From: Sciurus carolinensis | Taxonomy: Eukaryota > Chordata > Mammalia > Rodentia > Sciuridae | Assembly: GCF_902686445.1 (NCBI RefSeq) | Contig: NC_062232.1 | Coordinates: 13,003,105 to 13,067,104 of the forward strand | DNA length: 64,000 bases | Reading direction: 5' to 3' | Position numbers and translations under genes: made by a program | Part shown: piece by piece, positions 47,384-57,699 of the stretch | Position numbering within the stretch: the stretch's first letter is position 1 | Layout of the letters: each line of letters starts with the position of its first letter | Notes under the pieces: generated by a model | What the model was told of the DNA's origin: nothing | What the model saw: the letters and a program-made list of their open reading frames with translations, nothing else | The model's database searches: none

Positions 47384-49735
47384 ATCAGGCTTAAGATAGC
47401 ATACTTGACTTCATCAGAATTTTTTGTGGGAAACTCAGGGTGAAATGGCACAAGCCAGGATTTGAATAAGAAAGATACAGAGCTTAGGAGCTTGAGTGTG
47501 TTGAAAACTCACCAGCATTAAGACTGTTCATATATTTTATCAGGATTACATGTGAATGCTACCTTTTTAATTTCAATAGTTTCATTTTTGTAAAGCAGGA
47601 GCTAAACACAAAACTGTGTGGAGAGGGAGAAGTGAACCACATAGGAGAGGCTCGAAGTGGGAAGGGGAAGGGTAGGGCCAGGAGGCTATATTGAAGCTGC
47701 CTCTCATAGCTTCCACACAGTTTTTATTTAGAGGGTGTTACTAATGTGTAACAATCATGCAGTTTTCTAAAAACACTTTTATTCACTCCTTACAAAGGAA
47801 TAAGAATACATCAACCATTTTTTATGAATACAATTATTCACATTAGTTTTCTTTTTGGTGACTTCGAAGGAAGCTGTCTTGGAGAGGTCCCTGGGGACCA
47901 CCAAAGGAAGAAGAGGGAGCAGTGAGAAACAGGAGATTGAAAGACAATATCTAAGTTTTTTTAATTTTTAACTAAATGGCATTATTAACATATGAGTAGG
48001 AGTCCAAGAGGTAACAGAGGGTTCTCCTTTTTGTGTAGTTGAACAGTGCTTTGAATCATTTCATAGTCTGTGCTGGTCACTTTGGGACATATACCAGGTA
48101 GCTAGTCTGTTCTTGGGCTTAATTATCCACCCTGGAATCTTCTTTCTCCTGGGCCTTTGCCCTCCCCTTAAGATCACCTCTCTTGGGCCCTGGGAGGAAC
48201 TCATCAGTAATCCCAAATTCCATTAGGAGTGAGAGCCACACACCACTAGCTCATTGCCCATGTCAAGGTGCAGCTGGCCACTCCACTGACTCCCATGAAT
48301 ACTATTAATAGGGTAGTGCTGGGTATGGAGGACTGGGAGCCTGGGCAGACTGTTGCCACAAGGCTTGCTAACTGGGGCCTTTCACACTCCTCCATTGTTC
48401 TTCATGCATCAGTGTGTTTAGGGAGGAGTGTCTGACTTGCCTACCTAGCAGAACTCGTTCAAAATTTTGAACATATTAAAAAGTCAAGCTAAATTAAATC
48501 ACCCAGCTCTGAGCATTTTAGGTTTGTGAGATAAGGAATAAATGCTAAAACACTCTATTCAAAAATATTCTTTATTTTTTTAATTACAAACAAAACTAAG
48601 CTGAAAGTTGCAAGAAATGTTTAGTGGACCCCAATATGCCCTTTACATGGATCACTATTTTCGAGAGTTTGCTGTATTTTCTTTTCTCTTTCTCTTTATA
48701 CATACACTGTATTACTATCATCATTCTTATTACTGAATCATTTATGTGTACCTTGCAGACATCATGACCCTTTACCTCTAAAGCCTCAGCTTGGATCTTT
48801 TATGAACAAGGATATTCTTTAGCCAAAAATATTATTTTTTCAGGTAGAATAAGTCAAGGGTCTGTTGAAACCTTTATAACCAAAGTGCAGGCCAGTCCAA
48901 GGTGCTGACTGTTGGACCCTGCACATGGTCTCCTGCTAAAGGCAGCAAGAGCAGAGGAGACAACCACCGCAGGTCTGGAGGACTTTATTGTTGCCATAAA
49001 ACATATTTTTTCCATGTTCTCTTTAGACACATGAAATGAAGGCTGCATTCCCAAGATCTGGCTTGTGGCTTTAAAATAAAAAAAAATATTTTTACAGTAT
49101 TCGCTTTGGAGGGATGAAAGCATGTATTTTATTAACATTTCCCATATTCTTTAGGTTTTAGTCTGACAGCATCCAGCCTGCAAACTGCTGCAATCAAAAA
49201 TGTATGCCTTTTAAGAAATTATACCTTTCAGTTAAGCGAAGGGGAAAACTTTCCATTCTTCTGTGAATCATCTCTCTAATGGAGAACTTTAAAAATCCTG
49301 TGTATAATTAACACAGTAGGGTGACAAGGAAGTAATCCGATTCATCTCACCTAATGAATTTTGCAAGTACTTTTCTAGGGATTTTGTTCATTGGTAGTTT
49401 GGGTCTCATTCATAATATTCTACAAAGACCGCACCCAGCGTATAGTGCCACACCATGCCTGCGAAAGGGTATGAACAGCACTCTGGCCGCTTCAGCCGCA
49501 AGGAGATGCGCTCTCTCTTCTCAGCTGTCTTTGCGCTCACAGAGCCCCGGGCACTCCGAGGAGCAACCCAGTTTTTCCTATAAGAACCCAAAGGACTTGA
49601 AGAAAACTGGAATTCGACAAAGCAACTTGCTCCAACATGCCAAATCTGCCGCATCCCCAATATCCCACCTTCCTCCCTCTACGTTCTCTACCCTCATCCC
49701 CACTCCCAACTTGAGAACTCCCCACCCCCACCACG
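47380..49735. other. Upstream sequence before the NHS CpG island
   Basis: Mostly unassigned. 48560-48840 resembles the 3' end of an old L1 in reverse (agtggaccccaatatgccct, tttatgaacaaggatattct), low confidence. No gene seen; GC content rises from about 49430. Confidence 0.45.
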
Positions 49736-50072
49736 CTGGATGTGAGGAAATGTCTTTGCGCCAGAAGGCGCCCAGAGCGGCGAGGCCACCAGTGACTCCC
49801 AGCGGCCGCACAGGGCGCTGCGCCCCTCTCGCCCTGGCCTCCCCCGCCCTGCGTCGGCCCTGCCGCCCCCGCGCCGCCTCCTGCGCCACGGCTGGAGGCG
49901 GATTCCTCTCTCCGGGTTTTCAGAGCGCCTCTCCGAAACCTCCTCCCCGCCCAGAGAGGGGGAGAGATCCCGGGCGCAATCGCTCCCCGGAGCGACCAAG
50001 GGGCGCGCGGGGAGAGGCCTGCGTCGGGGTACTTTCAAACTGAGGCGCGCGCACACACTCACACCCACCCGT

Positions 50073-50098
50073 ACACACACACACACACACACACACAC
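50073..50098. repeat. (AC)13 microsatellite next to the NHS TATA-like box
   Basis: A pure AC run ending 5 bp before the TATA-like box. Preceded by a shorter imperfect CA/CACC stretch from 50050. Confidence 0.97.
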
Positions 50099-50101
50099 CC
50101 G

Positions 50102-50110
50102 TTTATATAG
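50102..50110 (+). promoter_or_regulatory. NHS: TATA-like element, candidate NHS core promoter
   Basis: TTTATATAG (TATATA at 50104-50109) is an isolated AT-rich motif in GC-rich sequence. A start site about 30 bp downstream would fall near 50132-50142, giving an untranslated leader of roughly 330 nt. This is inferred; the start site is not visible directly. Confidence 0.4.
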
Positions 50111-50158
50111 GCGGCGGCGGCGGCAGTGACCGGGGCGGCGGCGGCGAGTGCAGGAACG

Positions 50159-50197
50159 ATGGAGCTGAGCCAGCCGACCCCTGTTGGAAGCAAGTGA
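50159..50197 (+). CDS. Upstream ORF in the NHS leader (12 codons)
   Basis: ATG at 50159, product MELSQPTPVGSK, stop TGA at 50195-50197. It is the only ATG I find between the TATA-like box and the NHS start codon, and it lies 272 nt upstream of that start. If it is in the transcript, it would reduce or gate NHS translation. No evidence shows that the peptide is made. Confidence 0.45.
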   Translation: MELSQPTPVGSK

Positions 50198-50469
50198 GGA
50201 ACCCAGGCGCACCCCGAGATTTCTGTGCTGGCGCTTGTCATCCTCCCGAGGGAACGGTGCACCCGAAGGAGGACCGGTTGGACTGATTTGCTAGAGAGAG
50301 GGCGGGGAAAGGGAGACCAGGTGAGCAGAGGAGCCCCCTGCGTATCTGGACTGTCTGGATCGCGCCTTGCCGGACTCCTGCCCTCTCCTTGCTCAGGTGG
50401 GCGCGCCGGGTCCCTAGCTCACTAGAGGCGCTCGGAGGAGAACAGAAAGTCGCGGCCCGGCTGCGCGGG

Positions 50470-51025
50470 ATGCCTTTCGCCAAGCGGATCGTGGAGCCGC
50501 AGTGGCTGTGCCGGCAGCGGCGCCCGGCGCCCGGCCCAGACGAGGATGCGAGTGGAGGCAGCGCTGAGCCGCCGCCGCCCCTGCAGCCGCCTGGCCGGCG
50601 GGAGGAGGCCGAGCTGCCGGGGCCAGAGGAACCTCCCCGAGCGCCCCCTGCACCTCTTGGGCTGCCGCCGCCACCGCCGCCGCTACTTGCGCCGGCGGAC
50701 CAGGCTCAGCAGCCTCAGGGCGAGGCGCCCGCGGCGGGCGAGGAGAGCGCGCCAGGAGTCCCGGAGGCGGCGTCCGCAGCTGGTGAGGCTTCCACCGCAG
50801 CAGCTGCGGCTGTGCTGCTCATGCTGGACCTGTGCGCAGTCAGCAACGCTGCGCTGGCCCGCGTCCTCCGGCAGCTCTCGGACGTGGCCCGGCACGCGTG
50901 CAGCCTCTTCCAGGAGCTCGAGAGCGACATCCAGCTTACCCACCGCCGTGTCTGGGCACTGCAGGGCAAGCTCGGCGGCGTGCAGCGCGTCCTCGGCACC
51001 CTGGACCCCAAGCAGGAGGCAGTGC
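50470..51025 (+). CDS. NHS: NHS first coding exon (Nance-Horan syndrome protein, actin-remodelling regulator), partial
   Basis: This exon encodes the N-terminus of NHS, which acts at cell junctions and the leading edge with Abi, the WAVE complex and actin. Loss causes X-linked cataract with dental anomalies. The start is ATG at 50470 ([18 protein letters not shown], conserved in the family); the open frame to its left has no ATG. 185 codons plus one base lie in this exon. Residues 35-105 are Pro/Ala/Glu-rich and low complexity ([22 protein letters not shown]). The well-conserved part ([20 protein letters not shown] to LDPKQEAV) is the start of the WAVE-homology domain that binds Abi and HSPC300. 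The exon ends in phase 1, so the split codon fits the family's following proline. By my recollection of the human protein it is three codons shorter, all in the low-complexity part. Later exons are outside the window. Confidence 0.97.
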
Positions 51026-51031
51026 GTGAGT
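51026..51031 (+). other. NHS: Splice donor of NHS exon 1
   Basis: The exon ends ...gcagtgc followed by GTGAGT. The intron part is a strong match to consensus, but the last exon base is C, not the usual G. Readthrough would add ten residues before TGA (51055-51057). Confidence 0.92.
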
Positions 51032-51169
51032 ACCCGCGCCGTCAACCCGCAGGGTGATCGGCTACTGCGCCGCACCCTCGCGCCTTCCCCTGTCACTGCA
51101 ATCCCAGCCCCGAGGCGCCGCGCCTGCTGCAACTTGCACCTTACTCTCGCCTTCCCACCCCTCCCCTGC

Positions 51170-52350
51170 CCTGAGAGTCACCCCAATCCTCCTGGGGCTG
51201 AGTTAAGCCAGGCTAACTCCGATGAAGGCAGGGATGCAGACACTGGAGGGCAGAAAGTTGAAGGGCAGCCTCTGAACTCGCAGGCATCTGTGGGCTAAGA
51301 ACGTGCAAAAAGGGAGTGCATATGGGGGCATAGAAGCAGAGAGTCTGTCATTCACCTCGTGGATTTGCCTTTCCCGTCCTTGGGAGGAGGGAAGGTTGCA
51401 ACTCTTGTGGTTTCCAGCAACGCAGCCTAGAGCCCTATGACCTACCCATACATACTTGAGGGCTCAGGGAGTAGTGGATAACCTTTTAGAGCTTCTGCAG
51501 TACCACGGTGGTTTTGACACTCTTTCCATGACCTTAGGGGCTGCCCCATTCCCGAACTTATGCTTCTTGCCGGTGTGCGAAGGACGTAGTGAGGCACTCC
51601 TCTCTTCCTTGAGTGAACTCCAAAGCGCTCTACTGAAAACCCTTGGGGTCTGGAGGGACCGCGGGGAGCAAAGGGGAGCAGCTAGTGCTTGGGCTCTAGG
51701 GAGATTGAGGAGACCCCTGGTTATTTTTTTATTTTTTTATTTTTTGCCCCAAACAACCTAGGATTCCTTCTAAATGGCTCGTTCTGCCATCTGCCCTACG
51801 AAGATTCTGAGGCTGTTCTTCCCCCACCCCTGCCCCTGTGCATTGTTACCCAAATCTACAGGCATGTGTCGACTTAGGTATGAACCAGTCCTGCCAGGCA
51901 GTTTTCGAGGAGAAGGCGAGGAAGGAGGTCAGGAAAACCACTGAGCATCTTCGCAGCGCGTTGACTTCACTCTTGCGACATCTCAGAGCTCCTGATAAGT
52001 AGTCATTCTGTGTCATCTGCTGTCTAAGGGGTGCGCAGGCCAGTGCCCTGGTAAAAGCTCTAGCAGCAGGGGAATCTTTTAGGAAGGACCCTGGAGATAG
52101 ACAGGAGTACTGGGCTGGTATGCGGGTCCTTTGGCGCCTAGTCCCGCTGCAACGCTCACGGCGAAGGTGATGTCAGCGACTCTGACTTACGTAAGAAGCT
52201 TCCTCTGTTGCTGCAGCAGCTGCACCCGCACAGTGGCCTAGGAGCACACCCGTCAAGGCATCCTTTCCTGGGATTTCCATGCACCTCTGTCCCACAACCC
52301 AGCCCAACCTCCTTGCTCTCCCTGCCTGCCCCTCTTTTTCTCCTCCTCCT
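51170..52350. other. Proximal intron 1, repeat-poor
   Basis: Moderately GC-rich flank of the CpG island. Open frames (for example 51456-51761) have no domain. Confidence 0.5.
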
Positions 52351-52352
52351 CC

Positions 52353-52402
52353 AAAAAAAGAAAAGAAAAGAAAAAAGAAAAAAGAAAAAAAAAAAAAAAA
52401 AA
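52353..52402. repeat. A-rich (AAAG)-type low-complexity tract
   Basis: About 50 bp of nearly pure A with G interruptions. Confidence 0.95.
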
Positions 52403-52497
52403 CCTTTGAACCCCGCCCCGGGAATTCACTGCTTTTCTGCAATAACAATAATAATAAGCGTAATGAATAAATGATGTGTGCGATCGGTTTTCGCAGC

Positions 52498-52505
52498 TAT
52501 AAAAG
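52498..52505 (+). promoter_or_regulatory. Consensus TATA-box-like site in intron 1
   Basis: TATAAAAG about 1.5 kb after exon 1. It lies in non-repetitive sequence with a few CpGs nearby (cgatcggttttcgc just upstream). A single motif match, so weak evidence. Confidence 0.2.
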
Positions 52506-52599
52506 ACCCTGAGTTGGGTTAATGACTGGTTGTTTAAAAGGGCAATTCCAGGGATGAGTTCTGGAAAGAATTAGGACTGCCGTAGGCCAAGTCGTATTT

Positions 52600-53245
52600 T
52601 ACTTTTGGGACTGGAAATGAGCACTTTAATCCTGCCTCCTTTTTACCCCAAACCACACAGCAGGGACAAGCCCTTCACTTTCAACAGCGCTGATATCTGG
52701 GAAGTGTGGTTGTGGGGTGGGGGGAGCGGTGATTTCACTTCAAAAGAACTGGAGGGAAGTTCTGCAGACTGTTGAGTGGTGCATACATTTCCCCTGTGTG
52801 CGTGTATGGCGGCGGCAGTGGGGGGAGGACACACCTCTCCTTAAATAGTTAGTTTTCACACAAATGAAACTCACTGCCAGAGCAGAATGTGTCCTCCTTT
52901 CTGCCCTTTCTTTAGAGGCAGCAGTAGTTAGGTATTTGGATTTTTACAGTCTTTTCATGTCCTTTTAACAGTTTGGAATATCAACTAATGGTTATGGAAA
53001 TAAGAGAGGACCTTTAGTGTGTGCATACAGCAGTGAATATATACTCTATTCATGTATATTTATACGGGAATAATGAAAAGGCTAATATAATATCCAGGGA
53101 AAGACTTAAAATCTATTCTTTTTTGTTTTTCCAAAATGTTTTCTCTACACTTTGTGTTCAGATCTCTCTTCTCTCCTTCATCTAACTTTAGATGTCACTG
53201 TTCTTATTTGATGTCATAAAAGGTATTACCTTTGGGAGTAAAAGC
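52600..53245. other. Intron 1, nothing recognised
   Basis: No repeat family or gene recognised; a GT/GGCGG-rich stretch occurs near 52795-52830. Confidence 0.45.
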
Positions 53246-53249
53246 ACAA

Positions 53250-53640
53250 TATTACGTGTCTTAGTTTGGGTGTCCCAGAAGGCAGAGACAAGGATTTCCA
53301 TGCAAGCAGTTTGAGAGGGGATCTCAGGAAGCTCAGAGAGGGAGTGAGGAGGTGAAACAGGGAAGGGAGAAAAGCTGATACTTGGTGCAAACTGGTTACC
53401 ACTACAGATAACTGCTGTTGAATTCAGTTCAGGACCCTTGGTAAACACATCTCAGATGTGTCCCGCTGAGAGGTGAGGAAGCTGGAATATTGGTGCACAA
53501 CTTCTGCTCTTTGCAGATAGAAGGTAGAGTCTGTAGTGTGACTACCCTGGTTTCTGAGGCCTGCCTCATGTATGATCCCAGCATGCTCCTAGGGCCAGGT
53601 AGAGAGAGCTACCAAAAACCTGTGGTGTGCACAAGAATGT
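53250..53640. repeat. Old LTR-like interspersed repeat, not assigned
   Basis: Begins cgtgtcttagtttgggtgtc and agaaggcagagacaaggatt, with gggatctcaggaagctcaga and aggtgaaacagggaaggg. The start and layout resemble ancient ERV LTRs also hinted at near 17560 and 30045. The family is unknown. Confidence 0.35.
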
Positions 53641-54039
53641 GTGCAGAGGTCCTCTGGGGAAGGTAGAGGGGCTCTGAGTACCAGTGGCAACAGCTACATT
53701 ATTGCTCAGACCTGGGGGAGTTTAAAAGGTAGAGGAAGACTGAAAGTAAGTCATGTTCCCTTTTCTCCCCATTTGAGGTTGTCTGAGTGCCTCTATACTC
53801 CCTGTGTAGCCTTCCCACCCAGATTATCATGCCCCACACAGACTGCTCCATCTTCAGATAGCTGCTTCCTCTTGCCCTCAGACACACTGGAAGGCTTTTT
53901 GCAGGGATGACTTGATCTGAATTACCCTTTAGAAAAGTCACCCCTGAGGCAAGCCTGGAGGCTGGTAGACCAGTTAGATAGTGAAGCTGGTGTTGGTGGC
54001 TAGAACTAGGGAAGGAGCTGTGAAGAAAGCAAAAAGTGG

Positions 54040-55080
54040 TTGGATTTTGATTTCAGTTTGGAAATGGAATTGATAGGACTTACTGATAGGATTGGGTAAA
54101 GGGTATGAGAAAAAATAATTAATTAAGAAATAATGACTCAGTTTCTTTGACTGAAAAAATGTACAGAAGGTGATGCCACTTCCAAAACTGGGAAAGGATA
54201 GTGGAAGAGTGGATATTTTATTATGTGGGGGAACAGAATCAATAGTTTTCTATTTAAGCCATGTTAAGTTTGAGTTGCCTGATGTGTCTCACACAATTAG
54301 ATGTGTGAGTTGACAGCTCAGGGTAAGGGGACAGGATGGAGGAGCAAATTCAAGACATAAAACTAGAGATGGAATGGTGAAGCCTTGATCTAGGGACAGT
54401 GTAGATAGTAAAGGAAAGAGGTCTAGTATGTAGCCTAGGAGAGTCCAACTTTGAAAGTTTAATAGGAAAGGAGAAAGGCTGAGAAAGAATAACCAGAAAT
54501 CTAGAAGAAAAATCAGGAGAGTGTGGTATGATGGAAACTAGGAGAAAGTGCTTCAAGAATGGAGAGGGAGCTATGGGGGTAGTTCAATGGCAGAGCATGT
54601 GTTTAGCATGTGTGAAGCCCTGGGTTCAATCCCTAACACCCCACACAAAAAAAGGAAAGAAAAAAAGGATTGGAGGGTTATGGAGGGATATCATCTTGAT
54701 TCAATGCTTGTGAGAGTAAGATGGGCACCAAGAACAGAAGAAATCATAGAGTTTGGTAACCTGTAATTAATTAGAAGCTTTGATAAGTGCCATTCCTGTT
54801 GAGGGGTGGAGGTTAAGGCCCAGTAAGAGGAGTTGGAGAAAGAACTGGAGGGTGGAAGAAGAAATAGCAATGACAGAAATTCTTGTAAGGAGCTTTGCTC
54901 CCAAGGGAAGTGGAGAAATGGGCCAGTGGCTAGAGGAGAATACAGTACCAAGGGAGATTTTCTTAAAAGGTATTGATATTTTAGGCAAGTTTACATTCTA
55001 TGGAGAGGAGGAAATTGACAATGCTGGGGAAAGGAATGGGATAATTATGGAAGTCCTTGAGAAGCTGAGATGAAGTGAGA
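54040..55080 (+). repeat. Ancient interspersed repeat, interrupted by an ID element
   Basis: Wording such as agtttgagttgcctgatgtg, gcctaggagagtccaacttt, aatcaggagagtgtggtatg and aaagtgcttcaagaatgga matches a familiar long mammalian repeat. It resembles the distal part of the repeat begun at 61285. The family name is not certain. Confidence 0.5.
54577..54665 (+). mobile_element. ID SINE
   Basis: gctatgggggtagttcaatg, gcagagcatgtgtttagcat and gtgaagccctgggttcaatc with an A-rich tail. Confidence 0.93.
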
Positions 55081-55503
55081 TGAGAGCACCATTTCATCCA
55101 TGGGACCTGGAGAGAAAAATGGAGCATAAAGGCAGAGAGGCAGGTGTGCTGGTAGACTGACAGATTGAATGGGGTGTTCTTCTACTATTACATCTATTTT
55201 CTCTGAGTTATGTGGTGAGGTCATCATATGAGAGGGTGTTGGCAATGTGAGGAAAGAAGGGAAGGTGTTAATAAGTTGTCTTGGGGGAACATGGATGCAA
55301 TAAGGAAGTGTAGTGGGATTATCTGGTTGTGTTGAGAGCCTTCTGAGATTTATGGTCATAAACTTGAAGGGAGTCCAGCTTTTCAGTCACTAACACTTGA
55401 TAGTTAGGAATTACTTCACGGACTTCAATGTTAAGCTAAAATGCCATCCTTAGACATTTTAATGTTTTATCTTTGATTATATTTAGTTACTGAGTTTTAA
55501 AAC

Positions 55504-55506
<3 letters not shown>

Positions 55507-55540
<34 letters not shown>
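55507..55540. repeat. (TA)n microsatellite
   Basis: About 16 TA units. Confidence 0.95.
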
Positions 55541-55544
55541 TAAC

Positions 55545-57000
55545 ATTTCTACAGAAAATCACACAGATTGTAAGTGTTCAGCTTGATTTATTTTCATAAG
55601 GCAAATAACTCAGGAGAACACCACACATGTCAAGAAATCAAACATTACTCTGCCTGAAACACTTTCCTCTCAAGCCCCATACTAGTCTCTATCCTCATTC
55701 CCTAAAGGTAACTACTTTCCTGACTTCTACTGACATCAATTAGATTTTCTTGCTTTTTAGCTTTATATGTACACACACACACATACATATACATATACTT
55801 TTAGTGTCTCATTATTCACTCAACATTATATTAGTAAGATTCTTCATTGTTGTTTGCATATATAGTAGATCATGAATATTATTTTTACCTTTTTTTCTTT
55901 TTGGTACCAGGGATTGAACTCAGGGGCACTCAACCACTGAACCACATCCCCAGCCCTATTTTTTGCATTTTATTTAGAGGCAGGTTCTCACTGAGTTGCT
56001 TATCACCTTACTTTTAGCTGAGGCTGGCTTTGAACTTGTGAACCTTCTGTCTCAGCCTCCCTAGTTGCTGGGATTACAGGTGTGTGCCACCACACCTGGC
56101 TTTACCTGCCTTTTAAAAAATATTTTTAAAAGATTTTTTTAATTTGTTCTAATTTATTGTATATGACAGTAGATTTACCTTCCTTTTGATGAGCTTATGT
56201 ATACATAACTGTTTGGCATATATCTAAAAGTGAAATTGCTAGATGAAAAGGGATAGATATGTAGATACTACCTAAATTTTCTAAACTGGTTGTAGCAATT
56301 TTTAATCCCAGAAGTATATGAAAGTTCTAGTTGCTTGACATCCTTACCAATTCTGGTATCATCTCTTAAATTAACTACTCTGGTGGGTATGTAATATAAC
56401 CTCATAATGGTTTTTATTTACATATTTTTCTGATGACTTGTAAAATTGAACATCTTTTCATATTTTTAAAGCAATTTGGATATTCCCTTTTGTGAATTAC
56501 CCATTCAACACCTTTGCTCATTTAAAAATAAGGCTCTTTGTACTTTTTTCTTATTACTTTGTAGGAATTTTTTAATATACTGTGGATATGAGTCATTTGT
56601 CAGTTATGGGTACTGCAAATACCTTTTCTCATTCTGCAGCTTGACTTTCTACTCTCTTAGTATTGAGCAGTTCTTATGTGTTTTTCTGTGGTCCAGTTTA
56701 TATCAGTCCTTTTTTTATGGTTAGTGTTTTTTGTTTTCTCTTCTGTTCATTCTTAAAATCTTTACCAGTCACAAGACCATGAAGATATCGCTTGTGTTCT
56801 AGAAGGGTTTTTTTTTTTTTGTTTTGTTTTGCTTTTGTCATTTAGGTCCCACAATTCATATGGAATTGATATTTGCAAATGGTGTGAGGTAGGGGTCAAG
56901 ATTGTTTTTGTTCATATGGATGCACAGTTGGCCCATTGCTACTTATTGAAAAGACCATAATTTCTCCATTGCACTGCAGTGACATGTTTGTCATTCATCA
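55545..57000 (-). mobile_element. Old L1M 3' region, interrupted by a B1-dID SINE
   Basis: Reverse-strand L1 3' wording: tcattattcactcaacatta, tatatctaaaagtgaaattg, ttgacatccttaccaattct, tctggtgggtatgtaatata, then atttaggtcccacaattcat and ggatgcacagttggcccatt. Several blocks are contiguous across the SINE. Confidence 0.78.
55896..56102 (-). mobile_element. B1-dID SINE
   Basis: Reverse complement: ggtaccagggattgaactca, ccacatccccagccctattt, gaggctggctttgaacttgt, cctagttgctgggattacag, ccaccacacctggct. The flanking short repeat tttacc is consistent with target duplication. Confidence 0.95.
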
Positions 57001-57009
57001 AATGGATTG

Positions 57010-57230
57010 ATTTTAGTTTTAGCAAAAACTTGTTGAGCTTTGCTATTTGTCAGCTCCAGTGCTAAGAGCTTTATATGCATTATCATATTTAATCTTCATA
57101 AGAACTCTAGAAGAGAGGTACTATTATTTTTCCATTTTACTGAGGGTTAGCAACTTGTTCCTAGCAACAGCTAGAAAGTGTTGGGGCCCAGAATTAGGAT
57201 CCAGGTCTGAGTCTACATGTTATATTTACA
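57010..57230 (-). repeat. MIR SINE
   Basis: atgcattatcatatttaatc, tccattttactgagggttag and agaattaggatccaggtctg are reverse MIR. Confidence 0.8.
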
Positions 57231-57339
57231 TCCACTAGACTTTTCTGCCATGTGTTTCCACATAAATCCAAGGAAATTACTATATTAAAGTCAAGGCCTT
57301 TCATGTTATAATTCTGTCCACTTGGTAAGTTTCATCTCT

Positions 57340-57690
57340 TACCCTCCCATTCATTGTCCTCCTTGCCTTCTTCACTTTCCACCCCAGTTCAACTCTATGC
57401 ACCAGTCATACTAAAGTACTTAGTTTTCTCCAACTTCCAGGCTTTTTCATTCTTTATGTCCATGTATATGCTATTCTTTCCTTCTAGAACATTTTCACTA
57501 GCTAATTTCTCTTCATTCTTTGGTGCTCAGCCGACACATCATCTTCTTTGTGAAGTGGAATCTAATTTCTTGATCACCACCTCTCTGACCTCTTGAACTC
57601 CATGCTCACCTTTATTTTAACTTTTCTTATTCTGTACAGCAGACACTGTCCATGTCCTGTGTACATTCCTTTAGACCTCATCTCTAACGC
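57340..57690 (+). repeat. L2 3' end
   Basis: ctctatgcaccagtcatact, tatgctattctttccttcta and cagccgacacatcatcttct follow L2 wording. Confidence 0.7.
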
Positions 57691-57699
57691 TGAAGGCTA

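Larger units (their letters stand above)
49740..51170. promoter_or_regulatory. NHS: CpG island spanning the NHS promoter and first exon
   Basis: A sudden change from AT-rich DNA to very GC-rich, CpG-dense sequence with GCG/CCG trinucleotide runs (for example gcggcggcggcggcagtgac at 50111). It covers the region upstream of the start codon, the whole first coding exon and the first bases of intron 1, as expected for a housekeeping-type or developmentally regulated CpG-island promoter. Long open frames on both strands here (up to 250 codons) result from few A/T-rich stop codons. Confidence 0.92.

Noticed and set aside
49354..50043. 229-codon open frame entering the CpG island from the left
   Set aside because: Composition is Arg/Pro/Ser-rich as expected from GC-rich DNA. 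It overlaps long frames in other phases on both strands and no domain is recognisable.
49694..50212. 172-codon minus-strand frame over the promoter
   Set aside because: GC-driven frame with CVCVCV residues made by the AC repeat. No evidence of an antisense gene.
50321..50326. CAG/GTGAGC splice donor in the NHS leader (also CAG/GTGGGC at 50397)
   Set aside because: Strong-looking donors, but splicing from them would skip the start codon of the known protein. Kept out for lack of transcript evidence.
50546..51298. 250-codon + frame overlapping NHS exon 1
   Set aside because: An out-of-phase shadow of the NHS exon. The true frame is fixed by the conserved [12 protein letters not shown] start and the WAVE-homology residues.
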